A stretch of DNA of 64,000 nt, taken from positions 310,001 through 374,000 of the forward strand of contig WEDG01000214.1 of assembly GCA_017591395.1 (NCBI GenBank), given 5' to 3'. The DNA is from Schistocephalus solidus (lineage: Eukaryota > Platyhelminthes > Cestoda > Diphyllobothriidea > Diphyllobothriidae). Made by a program: the position numbers and the translations under genes. Below, in pieces: positions 22,759-33,339 of the stretch; the first letter of the stretch is position 1; each line of letters starts with the position of its first letter. The notes beneath the pieces are model-generated. The model was not told where the DNA came from. It worked only from the letters and a program-made list of their open reading frames with translations, and made no database searches.

Positions 22759-23697
22759 ATGACGGACAATGAGACTAACGCAGACTCTCTTGACGTCCAT
22801 AGCCTCTCTTTCAAATTGCTCCCATTTACGCCGAGCAACCCTCACGTATGGTTTAGGCAGATCGAGGCAGTTTTCTCGACGCGCCGTATCACCAGTGAAC
22901 GCACGCGTTATTTATACGTAGTGCAATCACTTCCCTTCGATGTTGCCATTGACGTCGAGGACCTCCTTGATCCTATCCCTGCTGAGGAGCCATACACCCA
23001 GTTGAAGGATGCTGTAATTAATCGTGTGGCCAAGTCGGCTAACCGAATGCTGTGTGAGCTTTTCACGCAAGTCGAACTTGGCGATCAAACACCTTCCCAA
23101 CTAATGCGACACATGCGTTCTTTGCTTGCCGGTCGTCATATGGATGATGCAATTTCCGACATATCTGGCTTGATAAGCTTCCCCTGCCCATGCAGCAGGT
23201 ATTGGCTCATTGGATAAACTAGCCACTCATGCAGACAGAAACATGGAATGCTACCCAAGCGGTACCGCATGTTCTAGTCTTCAACAGACATCGGTGTCCA
23301 CTTCCAGATCTGATAATATTGAAACTCCTACTCATCAAGGCACTCAGAACGTGACCCTCCCTATGTGACGTTATCATCGTGCTGTAGTGCCTATCCACGG
23401 GCCGCACCAACATCTGACCTTTCGCAAGCATCAAATATCGTGCGTAGCAGAGATTATTAAGATTTAAAGGATACCGTACGCCTTTTAGGCACGCAAGTCA
23501 GCAACATGTGTTCTATCATCAACAATCTCCAGTCAAATAATCGTCAAATATATCAACGTCGACGGTCCAAATCACGGGAACGGCAGCCACAGACCGTGTG
23601 CTGGTACCATCGTACCTATGGCGTGAAAGCACGCAAGTGCATTCCGCCGTGCAAATTCCCACAGAAGCCGCAACAGTTAAACGAAAACGCCAGCTAG
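22759..23697 (+). pseudogene. gag of the Gypsy element (frameshifted)
   Basis: Gag begins at ATG 22759, 48 bases past the LTR. The first 152 codons are open and hold the usual N-terminal gag region with a PHVWFRQIEAVF motif. Near 23155-23215 the conserved frame shifts twice, so the ORF ends early at 23217. The nucleocapsid part is at 23506-23697, basic and ending with a zinc knuckle CWYHRTYG...CIPPC. The ligands C-x2-H-x9-C-x3-C give the rare CHCC arrangement of the CsRn1/Kabuki group instead of the common CCHC. Part of the region between has stops in all frames. Gag would package element RNA in cytoplasmic particles if intact. Confidence 0.85.
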
Positions 23698-23699
23698 TA

Positions 23700-24280
23700 A
23701 TGGCGACGACTGCTGCTGGCCAACCGCGACCCAGTCGCCTCTTCTGCATCACCGATAAGTCGAGTGGTCTCCGTTTCTTGTAGATACCGGTGCTGAGGTT
23801 AGTGTTATCCCGCCTCCTAGGCGTCACCACCTCAAGCCTTCGCAATTCTCATTGCAGGCTGCTAACAACACCGTCATCCACACATTCGGACAACAGTCCC
23901 TAACCCTTGATCTTGGTCTAAGGCGATGTTTCCAATGGGTCTTTATCCTAGCCGACGTCCAGTCACCGAGTATTGGAGCCGATTTCCTCTCACATTTCGG
24001 CCTTTCAGTTGATTTAAAGCATCGTCGACTCATTGATACTACAACCAGACTTTTCACCGTCAGTACGGTCACCTCTGAACCTTCGGTTGGCATACACTTG
24101 ACTATTCCAAGTTCGCCCTTTGCTGACATTTTGAAGGACTATCCGTCCCTCACTAAACCTTGTCAGTTTACCGAAAAAGTTCAGCACACAGTTAAGCATC
24201 ACATAGTTACCACAGGACAACCCGTCCATGCCCACCCACGTAGGCTTCATCCAGAAAAGTTGCGGGTGGCTAGAAGTTAG
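23700..24280 (+). pseudogene. Aspartic protease region of pol (frameshifted)
   Basis: The active-site motif VDTGAEVSVIP is read at about 23778-23812, one frame away from the flanking sequence, so a single-base indel breaks the gene just before the catalytic Asp. The C-terminal part (23852-24277) follows in the RT frame and contains the conserved IGADFLSHFGL segment of the protease flap/core. A TAG at 24278-24280 separates this region from the RT domain, in frame with both. Confidence 0.8.
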
Positions 24281-24289
24281 TTCGAAAAC

Positions 24290-25681
24290 ATGCTAAATTT
24301 GGGGATTATTCGCCCTTCTTCCAGTCCATGGGCCTCTCCTCTGCACATGGTCCCCAAGAAATCAGCCGATGATTGGAGGCCATGTGGGGATTATCGTGCT
24401 TTGAACAGAGCAACTGTCCCCGATCGGTACCCCATTCCTCATATTCACGATTTTTCTCACATGTTGGCTGGAAAGACTATTTTCTCCAAGATCGACCTTG
24501 TGAGAGCATATCATCAAATACCGGTCGCTGAGGAAGACATCCCCAAGACCGCCACCACAACGCCTTTTAGCTTGTTCGAATTTCTCCGCATGCCTTTCGG
24601 TTTGCGTAACGCCGCCCAATCCTTCCAGCGGTTTATTGATGAGGTCTTGCGCGATCTTTCGTTTACCTTTGTCTATATTGATGACATACTCGTCGCAAGT
24701 TCTTCGCCAGCGGAACATGCATCACACTTGCGTCAAGTGTTCGATCGTTTCCAGCAACATGGTTTGCAATTAAACGTCGACAAATGTCTTTTTGGCGTTC
24801 CTTCTCTTGATTTCCTTGGTCATCACGCCGATCAGCATGGAATCACACCACTTTCAGAGAAGGTGCAAAGCATTTTATCTTTTCCGTCTCCGAAGACCCT
24901 CACACAACTGCGACGTTTCATTGGATTTATCAATTATTACCGACGTTTCATTCCCAACTGTGCGGCAATACTGGCTCCATTGACTGATCTTTTGAAGCCG
25001 AAAGCCAAGCCGATTGAACTTTCACCGGCAGCTCACTCAGCTTTTGAGGCAGCCAAGAAGGCCCTCGCTGATGCGACCATGCTGCACCACCTCAACTCTG
25101 ACGCTTCTACGCAGTTGATTTTGACCACTGACGCTTCCAACAGTGCTGTCGGTGCAGTCTTACATCAACAGGTGAATAACCAGTTGCAGCCATTGGCTTT
25201 CTTTTCACAGAGGCTACAACCGGCGCAGACTCGCTACAGTACTTTCTCTCGCGAGCTCCTGGCTATATACCTGGCTATTCGTCATTTTCGCCACCTATTA
25301 GAAGGAAGAGATTTTCGGGTTCATACCGACCAAAAACCTCTTACTTATGCCCTCAAGGCCAAACCAGATAGGTACTCGCCCAGAGAAATGCGTCACCTTG
25401 ACTATATCTCGCAGTTTACTGTTGATATCCGCTATGTCCGAGGCAGCGAAAATGTCGTTGCTGATGCATTATCGAGACCGGACATCAACACCTTGTCAAC
25501 CAAATTCAACCTGGCGAAGTTTGCAGACCTTCAACTAGAAGACGAGTCCATTGCTGACCTGCGTACATTAAGTACTCTGCAGCTTCGAGATGCACCACTT
25601 CCAGCATCACCAGGTACGATTTATGCGACTGGTCCACAGGCACTCCCCGACCTGTTGTTCCATTATCCTACCGTAAGGTAG
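24290..25681 (+). pseudogene. Reverse transcriptase and RNase H of pol
   Basis: 463 codons are open without a break. The RT shows, in order, [11 protein letters not shown], the [10 protein letters not shown] motif, and the catalytic FVYIDD box with its YIDD core at 24674-24685. RNase H follows, with [14 protein letters not shown] carrying its first catalytic Asp and the DALSRP end motif near 25465. The frame is the same as the protease C-terminus, separated only by the TAG at 24278. The open frame stops where integrase should begin, by a frameshift near 25670. This is the best-preserved piece of the element and suggests fairly recent insertion. Confidence 0.92.
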
Positions 25682-25682
25682 T

Positions 25683-26853
25683 ATTTAACCATTTTCACTC
25701 TCTGTCGCATCCTGGCATCCGCGCCTGTCGCAAACTTATTGCTGCTCGCTTTGTCTAGCCAAAGATGAACTCCGACATCGCCCTTTGGACAAGGCAATGT
25801 TTCGCGTGCCAGAAAAACAAAGTGCATCGCCATACCTTTTCCCCACCAAGCACATTTGCTGTTCCGGACGTTCGATTCCATCACGTTCACTTAGACTTAG
25901 TTGGGCCGTTACCAACTTCACGTGGGTACACACATATTTTCACAGCAGTCGACCGTTTCACACGATGGCCAATTGCAATTCCGATATCGGATACCTCGGC
26001 AGAAAATATTGCCATGGTCTTCCTGCATCACTGGATTGCCAATTTTGGTGTGCCAGCCACCATTACCACTGACCGCGGAAGCCAGTTTCAATCTACTCTC
26101 TTCCGTGAGTTCACTAAACTTCTCGGGTGTGCGCACATCACGACAACGGCATATCACCCTGCTTCTAACGGCCTCGTGGAACGACTGCATCGTCAACTTA
26201 AGACAGCACCGATGTCTCACTCAGACACAACTGCGTGGAGTGACAACCTGCCCCTCGTCCTTTTGGGTATTCGATCAGCTGTCAAAGAGGACATTCAATG
26301 TACTACGACAGAACTTGTATACGGTACACCTCTCCGCCTTCCCGGCGAATTTGTGCAGCCTCTCACCGTAGACACTAGCTTGTCGAATGCTTTCGTTCAA
26401 CAATTGAAACAGCGCATGGCTCAATTGCGTCCAACTCCCACTCGCCTAACATCCAAACGCGTTTTTGTGCAAGACGACCTTAAATCTGCTCCGTTCGTCT
26501 TCGTCCGGCACGACGCAGTTCGCAAGCCTCTTTGTTCCCCTTATGATCGCCCATACAAGGTGCTTCAACGGATGGACAAGTATTACGTCATACAGAAGGC
26601 TGACAAGACTGACACAGTCTCCATCGACAGACTCAAGCCAGCTTATCTTGAGTGCGTCCCACCGCCCGTTGCTCCATCCAATTACTCCGCACCGTCACCA
26701 CCCATTCCACCTATGTCGGTCCCTTCCACTCAACCTTCACACTCGACCACCCCACCCACACGTTTTGCTACTTCTTCTTCACCACAACGCATTTCCTCTC
26801 GTTCTGGTAGACATATCCATTTTCCTGCCAATCTTAAGGACTTTGTCGTATAA
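25683..26853 (+). pseudogene. Integrase of pol (frameshift and stop)
   Basis: The HHCC zinc-binding domain starts at about 25683 with HFHSLSH and ends with CFACQ at 25798-25812. A TAG near 25757-25759 interrupts it at a position where relatives carry tryptophan. From 25765 the frame is open for 362 codons. The DDE triad is visible: Asp in HLDLVGP, Asp in TTDRGSQF, and Glu in LVERLHR, with usual spacing. A GPY/F-like module, here SPYDRPYKVL, follows near the C-terminus, then a proline/serine-rich tail. Integrase would join element DNA to the host chromosome; this copy cannot make it from one frame. Confidence 0.9.
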
Positions 26854-26903
26854 TTTTTTTGCCTTTTTTTCGTCGAGCTTTTTTTTGTACAACAAACGCT
26901 CTG

Positions 26904-26912
26904 GTGGGGGAG
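26904..26912 (+). other. Polypurine tract
   Basis: GTGGGGGAG lies three bases before the 3' LTR, the expected place for the plus-strand primer of an LTR element. Confidence 0.6.
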
Positions 26913-26915
26913 TTG

Positions 26916-27188
26916 TGTAGGTATTTGTACAATTTACATCTTTGTATCTTTCTTGTTCACATGAATCTTTATGATCGCTTGTTTTAATGTGCTAAAAAAA
27001 CAACAGCCAGCTTCAACCGGCATGTTGGACGTCTTCTGTTTTCGCTGCTGCATGTCACCGCTGCAATCTTGATTGTACTGATCTCTCTCAATTACTTGCA
27101 GTCAATTGCAACGATAGATCTTCATTTCTCGATTGCATTCTACTGATCGCCTCGGTTCTTAGCAGTTTCAACCCTCATCAACACTTCA
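26916..27188 (+). repeat. 3' LTR of the Gypsy element (deleted form)
   Basis: A 273-base LTR starting TGTAGGTATTTG and ending TTCA. Compared with the 5' LTR it lacks about 215 bases between GATCGCC and TCGGTTC. A short CC repeat at both junctions suggests a microhomology deletion. Confidence 0.88.
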
Positions 27189-27192
27189 CATC

Positions 27193-28187
27193 TGTAAATT
27201 AGCTGAAAAAGATCAGTTCAGTTTAAACATATCGGTTCGTTGATCCGCACTACCACTCACAAGGACTCTAGCCCAGAGCTCCAAGTCAAAACTGAAGGCG
27301 ATGAGGAGAAAATGGGCGAAAGCCGTCCAATTCAACTTCAACCTGTCAACGAACACTATGAGCATGCAGCTATTCGCACCCCTGCATACTTTACCCTCCG
27401 CTTCACCTCCTACCTCGTCTCTCTTTGGGGTTTCACCCCACGGTTGAAAAATGAGACTAACCAGGTCTCAGTTATCGCCCGTCCTGCTCGATCGTTTGGC
27501 CGTGGGTTGTCCGTCGGATCGGATACTCTCTGAGACAGCTTGAACGACGCTACAACTTTCCTAATTGGCTCCTCCTAGAGGTCTGGCATCGTTAGAAGAT
27601 AAACCACACACCAACCACCTGCGAAGATTCTAGCCCAGGGATGAAAGTAAAAACCGAAGGCCTGTCTTCTGCTCTGCGATCAGAAAAGGATCGATTAACA
27701 CCACTCGCATCTGACTGAGCACTCCAGACAGCAGCTGATAAAACAGGAATCTGTGGCCCAAGTGGCAGTGTATCTGACGCGTGTGGCACGCGCACACATG
27801 GACTGTTTCGATCCGTCAGCCACTGTACTAATGTCCACCTCCAGTCGACTCAGCGTTGTCTTATCAGCGAAGTCAAGTGAGTGATGGAGGAGAGGGCACG
27901 GTAGACGTGGCGTAAGTCAGTTTCAGTATAAACTAATTCACACACAGGGGCTGCACCAACTCCGTGGTGGACGCGATGAACGCCGTAACCTGTGGCGCTA
28001 GGACTGTCAGAGTGCGTGAATCAATAAATAACTAGTCCAAGATTAGTGCCTCAGACCTCCAACCACCTGGAGACAGTAAATAACTAAAAAATGGCAACTG
28101 CATCCCCCCTCGTCTTTGCCGCGGTAATACTCCTATCGCTACATTAAAAATCAAGAGAAAAAAAGAAAGGGTGGGAGCTAAACTAAC
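27193..28187. other. Intron sequence with a duplicated segment and SINE fragment
   Basis: Segments near 27255-27300 and 27615-27660 are similar, each with CTCTAGCCCAG-like sequence and a plus-strand V-K-T-E-G reading. A short piece of the LINE D/SINE tail (GGAGAGGGCACGGTAGACGTGG) lies at about 27890-28000. No gene recognised. Confidence 0.4.
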
Positions 28188-28274
28188 CATCGTGAGCCTT
28201 CTGTAAGTGGTTTTGCAAAGAAATTCTTTTGTGGTATTGCCTATCACAGAGGGTGCATTTATATGGTCGGATTC
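28188..28274 (-). CDS. C2H2 zinc finger exon 7 (last finger)
   Basis: The exon is 87 nt, with acceptor TTTACTTTAG and donor GTTAGT. The finger runs CTLCDRQY to HLQKAH, with tyrosine replacing the core phenylalanine. The linker IRPYK is the closest of all to a consensus finger linker. Contact positions -1, 2, 3 and 6 are K, I, S and N. No ORF of 60 residues marks it. I found no further C2H2 pattern on this strand between here and the left edge, so this is probably the last finger before the C-terminal tail. Confidence 0.88.
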
Positions 28275-30724
28275 CTAAAGTAAAAAAATAGCATTAAAAG
28301 AAAAATGTCGTCTAAGTAATAAAGAAGACTCTAAGAGACCTCAAATGACAATTGCGTGGTAAGCAGGCAACTAATGCAAGGGTTAGGTATATTCGCTATC
28401 GCAATTAAGGCTTAACTCAGCATTAGGTGAAAAAGACCTCTAAAACAACGGAAGTCAAGGGCTGTGAATATTCAGGCAACAACGCTTCTTAATTATCACC
28501 AACTTGTCGTTAGTGGACGTTTTGCGAGACACTAGTTCAGGTGAAGGAAGCCTGCGTGTAGGCGTGTACACTCAATTTGACAGTTATGGTAAGTAATGAA
28601 TCCCATCTCACTTGCTGTTTGACAGTGAAGGGACGCCCACTGAACGTAGTTGGCAACACCCCACTCTACTTGACGTCTCGGCCGTATGCGTAGTGTCAAC
28701 GATCCTATCTCAGACTAACCCACGCACAGTCTGCCTTTGACAGAGAGCCTGGTCTTAAACAAAACGAACAATGCTCAAGTTCCAGGTCGACCAGCCTGGT
28801 TGAATGAATACAGGAAAGCTGGCAGAAAACGGCAACTCATGCTTCGGCAAATTATTTGGCAGTACATAGTTAAAAGCACCCTGTCTCGTATTGACAGTCC
28901 GACCGTCGTATCCGAGGAGGTTAACGTTTATCCCACAGCCAGATGGGCCATGGAAAGACCTACACGTAAATTAGATTAACGTGAGAGAAGACGTGCGTTG
29001 AATCTAGCAAACACTCTCCCCCTTCCCAACCTGGACTCGGTGTCATGACCAAGTTAAGATGACCGGAGGTGGGAGAGGGCGCAGGTGGCTGGCGCAGCAG
29101 GAGCCGCCCCTAGGCATGTCGCCACATCTGGCCCGGATCCCAGGGAGTGGGAGTGCCATGGGGTACACACTATACTGCCTCGTATTACAGGTGGTTTTGC
29201 GCTCAAGTCCAGAAGGTTTTAAGAGGTTAAAGTTATGACACGGGACAGGTAACTTCCACGGGAATTTGGCGTAAGATCAATTGCAACATGGGGAGAATAC
29301 TTATACACGTGTTAAGCCACCAACTGTTTTATATCCTACTGCGGGAGGAAAATTAATAAATGAACCCTAACTGGAAAATTCATCAAAAAATCCGCTGGAG
29401 TGACAACTCGACAAATATTAATCATCTACACATGAAGATACAACTCTTGTCCCAGTCAGATGAAACCAAATAAACTATCGAGGAATACCCAAAAACAAGA
29501 AGATGGATTCCGTTGAAAGAATTTTTTTAAATAAACTGTAGTCTGTATGAGCGATGGAAAGTGCCCCATGCAGAGGGGGCCTGCTTGGCTGCTGGTTATC
29601 CGACGCATCCGTGGTCAGCGGATAGTGAAAGGAAATTCAAGATGAGTAAGTGTGAAACAATCAGTTATTCACGGAACAGTATTAATGGTCGTGCTGGCGA
29701 AAAAATTACCCTGTCAAATGGCACAGAGTCCGATTACGGAACTATAACAAACAGAGCCTAAACTGCCAGTAGCTAAGTTCTTACCGATTCCGCTGCCCTA
29801 TGGGTTGCATCCGAAACCAGCGATCAAGTGAGCGAATGCAGAATACGGTCTGTGCAGAATTCTCTAGTCTCCATCTTACTCATGCGTCTACACGACCCAT
29901 CTTGCGCGGATCAGGCGTATGTGGTACGCGTAGACGCACTGTTTAGTCTCTAAAGTACTGAATAAGATTTAACCTCCGGTCTTTCAAGCATGCCTCAACA
30001 CCGAGCCCAGATGGGTGAGTGTGGTATATACCGTGCATGTCTATCAGCACTACAGACAAAGAAACGAGCAAGTCCGCGAGCCCACCCTGATGTGAGGCAC
30101 ATGGTGGACATCCTCGGAATTAACCGTCGAACCTTCGCTTCCGTATCCAACCGACCAGTTTCCAGAAGTGACGAAAACTGTTACGGCGCGGCCCATTGCT
30201 AAACGTCGACGCAATCACGCGCAGTGTTGGCCACGGCAGGTTGACTCAGACAGTCAATTAGCGTGTGCTGTATTATACAGCACGCGTGAGATTTTTGCTC
30301 AAGTATGCGGCAGATCGAATAATCGATATTTGACCCATAAAAATGTCGCAAACACGAACCGACAACTCAATTACAGCCAGGTTCTGGAAGGTTCTGGAAC
30401 GCCCGTCGCAACTTGGAACGCGACAGGCTGGAGTATTGCAGAACTCTCAGGGGACCCAATGAATACAGCGAGTTGGATAAGAGAAAATGACCCCTTGTGT
30501 TCGCAGTTTGAGAATCAACTCTTCGTTTGTTGAACCAGCTCTCTTTCCCTTCCAACTATCCGTCGGGATATAATAAGAGGAAAGGTAGAGACACTGCTAA
30601 GACCATTTCAGGCTTTGCAGACCAACCACTGATATTCCAATCAGAGAACTGGGGCCCGACGTCTACACTAGGACCAGTTTAGTTACTGAGTCATTGTGGT
30701 GTCCGTTGTCTGTGGCCAACAAAC
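28275..30724. other. Intron sequence, no recognised gene
   Basis: Contains an inverted partial copy of the LINE D/SINE tail at 29040-29165 and a short telomere-element-like block near 29190-29290. ORFs at 28737-28979, 29990-30202 and 30168-30533 (plus) have no motif I recognise. Confidence 0.4.
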
Positions 30725-30728
30725 AGTC

Positions 30729-30887
30729 TTTGTCGCTGCAGATCAGATAGCTTGTTTGTTTCGGGAAGCCAATGGGTCGGTGTGAGCGCATTCCTGTGTG
30801 AATAGGTATTTAGCCACTCAGGAATTCACTCACACCGATCCATTGGCTTCCCTAAGCAAGCAAGCTACGCCATCTGCAGCGACAGAG
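30729..30887. repeat. Large hairpin at the start of a TIR element
   Basis: The left arm (30729-30801) and right arm (30812-30887) are about 73-base inverted repeats around a ten-base spacer. The shared core reads CACACCGA-C-CATTGGCTTCC. It is the head-to-head junction of two TIR-1 elements, the left one truncated. Confidence 0.75.
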
Positions 30888-31222
30888 AATGGCAGGTGGC
30901 GAGGCACTGAGGAACTGCGGTTCCATGTAGTGCTTATAACCCATCTGGTAAACCCCAGTGGCGGACTATTTGCGCCATCTGTGTATGCGCATGTATGTGT
31001 TTCCGATCCCAGCCGGTGGTCAGGGTTATGCTTCGCTGAATGACGGCAAATAAGACAGAAAAATTTCGGTATAATGTTGCCCTAAAACTCTGTTGCCCAC
31101 CCCCTTTGCTATTACAGTTTGTCCGACTTCGTCCTGGTTAAGCGGTTGCCTGTTCGTGACCCCTACCACCCATAAGAAGCTTGTTTGTTGTTGGAAGCCA
31201 ACGGATCGGTGTGAGGGAAAGG
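30812..31222 (+). mobile_element. TIR-1 non-autonomous element (MITE-like), copy 1
   Basis: About 410 bases. It begins with CTCACACCGATCCATTGG and ends with an inverted CCAACGGATCGGTGTGAG; both ends then continue with AAGCAAGCT-like sequence, giving TIRs of roughly 40 to 60 bases. It has no coding capacity. The interior matches 56740-57010 and the reverse complement of 56500-56725. It lies in the intron just downstream of finger exon 6. Confidence 0.7.
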
Positions 31223-31416
31223 GTTTCTTGATAAGCAATTGTCTGAAAGTGGTTGTTGTCTTCCGATTCTTTGTATGTATCATAACCTCCATGAATTCGG
31301 ATGAACCTCGCAGATGAAGTGCTAGATCGCAAAAAATAGCGTTCGAATTTTTTGAAAATAAGGTCATTTCAGAATGAATTCAACTGATCACTTAGCAGAG
31401 GAGAAGGAAAACTCAC

Positions 31417-31503
31417 TTTTGTGGACCCGATCAATGTGGTATTTCAGGGCACTGCCTAGCACAAACGTTTTTTGGCAGATTTCGCATTCAAAGGAGCGGA
31501 GTT
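31417..31503 (-). CDS. C2H2 zinc finger exon 6
   Basis: The exon is 87 nt, with acceptor TTTGTAG and the near-perfect donor GTGAGT. The finger runs CEICQKTF to HIDRVH. Its helix is hydrophobic at the contact positions (L, S, A and Y at -1, 2, 3 and 6), so direct base reading is doubtful and a protein- or RNA-binding role is possible. The linker is LRSFE. A TIR element (30812-31222) lies just downstream in the next intron. Confidence 0.9.
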
Positions 31504-33109
31504 CTACAAAGTAAACCAAGGGGAATTGAATGGCATAACTTCTGGCGACAACAAGCCCACAAGCTGCAGTGAGCGGGAGCCAAGTTGAAAACAGCCTACC
31601 AACCCAGTTGGTCATGTCTGGGTGGCAATCCAAAGGCTGGATGCATTTATGCTATTTATTTTCATGAACAAAAAAACTAAATTAAAAAGCGTCCGTTACA
31701 CCCAGTGACACTTGATTCAAGAGGAAATATAGGGCTCAGATGACTGGGCTATAGCCTAAAGTACCGTGACCTGGACAGGCGAGAGATCCTATTTTTTTTT
31801 ACCGCAAACCACACTTTGTACGAAAAGGCACACGGCATTTGTCCTTAAGTCGGTTTTCCAAATCTCAAAAAGACAGAAATATAATTACACTCTCCCCCCC
31901 CCCCCTGAAATCTATGCTTACATAATTTCTGTTTAGTTTTATTAGCGAGGCGTCGGAAATGATACCTTCGACAGTATATTCACCACATTCATTATCTGGG
32001 ACCTCGATGGTTCAAACGACGTCTGACTATCTACCCTAAAAATGATCCATTAGCAAGTCTGATGACCTTACTCATTCGATTGGTGGCAGCGTACGCCATC
32101 AAGCCGCAGAAAAGAAAAGCGGGTCAAGGGGGAAGTTACAAAAAATAATCCTAATGGCGTATGGCCCATACAGGCAAGGTTAAATACTAAAGCGCTTTAG
32201 GACTTAGTAGGAGACACAGAGTTTAGAAGAGCACGCGTTAATATGGGATGGCAGTATCGGGGGTTGGTTAGGCTGGTGGAGGTTTGCAGGCATTGTGTGT
32301 TTTTTTCCTCTAAAATTGTCGACGTACTTGCTAGGGAGGTGGGTAAGCAGAAAAGAAGCCGATTACAAGAGTTCGCCTGGCGATTCAGTGTGAAGAAAAT
32401 ACCGCGTAATTCGCACACCTAACACGCGTAACTACAATAGCCTAAACGTTGGGTATCCGAAGCGTATTTGAGGCTTCTCAATCTGACCTTATTTTTCAGC
32501 AAACGTATTTTTTTGTGTGATGTCCCCATTTACCACAACCAGTCTAAGAACATTTCCTAAACAGAAGTCCCAAAACACGCAAATGTTTGATCAGAGAAGG
32601 AGGGTGGCGCCGTTCTCGCAGGCATTGTGAACTACATTCAACAACAACGTGGGGGAAGATGGTGTTGGGCGTCGCCGTGCCTACGGGATACAAGGCGGTA
32701 TGGGGGTTGATTCCTGGAGGGGAAAGTTCCCACGTAATGTTATCTGATAGCTTTTCAACATATAGAAAATGTGCTCGCGGCTTGAATGACTTGTTCGTAG
32801 GACAGAAGGTAAACAAGGAGGCTACAAAAAATGCAATACTACAAGTTATAATAACTGAGGAGATTTAGGTTTTATTATCTACCGGAAGGGTGCCATAGAT
32901 CTCAAATGACAATGAAAGTCAACACGGTTTGAATTTGCTGTGTGGATAGCACTTATTTAAGAAAACGGGAAGCAGAAGCCACCCCATTATTTTCTCACTC
33001 CAATCCTGTTCCCTGGTAAGAGAAAGGTGAGAGGGCCGGAGATGGGAGAAAAGGAAACAAGGGGGGAGGGGGGAGAAGGGGAGCGCAATGGCTGGCCAAT
33101 GAGTTCAGT
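31504..33109. other. Intron sequence, no recognised gene
   Basis: A poly-C run lies at about 31892-31904. Short ORFs (32197-32418, 32544-32868, 32995-33249) carry no motif. A G-rich, purine-biased stretch lies at 33035-33085, next to the 3' end of LINE C. Confidence 0.4.
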
Positions 33110-33339
33110 TCAGTTTTATTAAGGGAAATATAGGCGAAGCCTTTGAGCTCCCTATTGATGTCAGTGACATTGTAAATTAAAAAAGGCTGACATATATTGG
33201 ACGTTGAACAAAGGGTTATCTCCCCGACACACTGCAGGGCATCGGACAAACAATTATAAAAAAAATGTTACTCAAAAATAGGGAGTAGTATGTTATATGA
33301 CGCGAAAACTGTGGATGGGAATATGTTTCAAGAAATGTG

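Larger units (their letters stand above)
22224..27188 (+). mobile_element. CsRn1-like Ty3/Gypsy LTR retrotransposon
   Basis: A complete element: 5' LTR, primer site, gag, protease, RT, RNase H, integrase, purine tract and 3' LTR, all on the plus strand. LTR ends read TG...CA, and the flanks repeat CATC (22220-22223 and 27189-27192), a target-site duplication. The CHCC gag knuckle and a primer site complementary to tRNA-Trp are the known hallmarks of the CsRn1 clade, described from trematodes and insects. It lies antisense in the last intron of the zinc-finger gene. The coding region is broken by frameshifts in gag, protease and integrase and by in-frame stops at 24278-24280 and near 25757-25759, so this copy is not autonomous. 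Confidence 0.93.

Noticed and set aside
27240..27660. Exons of the zinc-finger gene encoding sumoylation motifs
   Set aside because: The readings are on the plus strand, opposite to the gene, and the segment looks like a local duplication.
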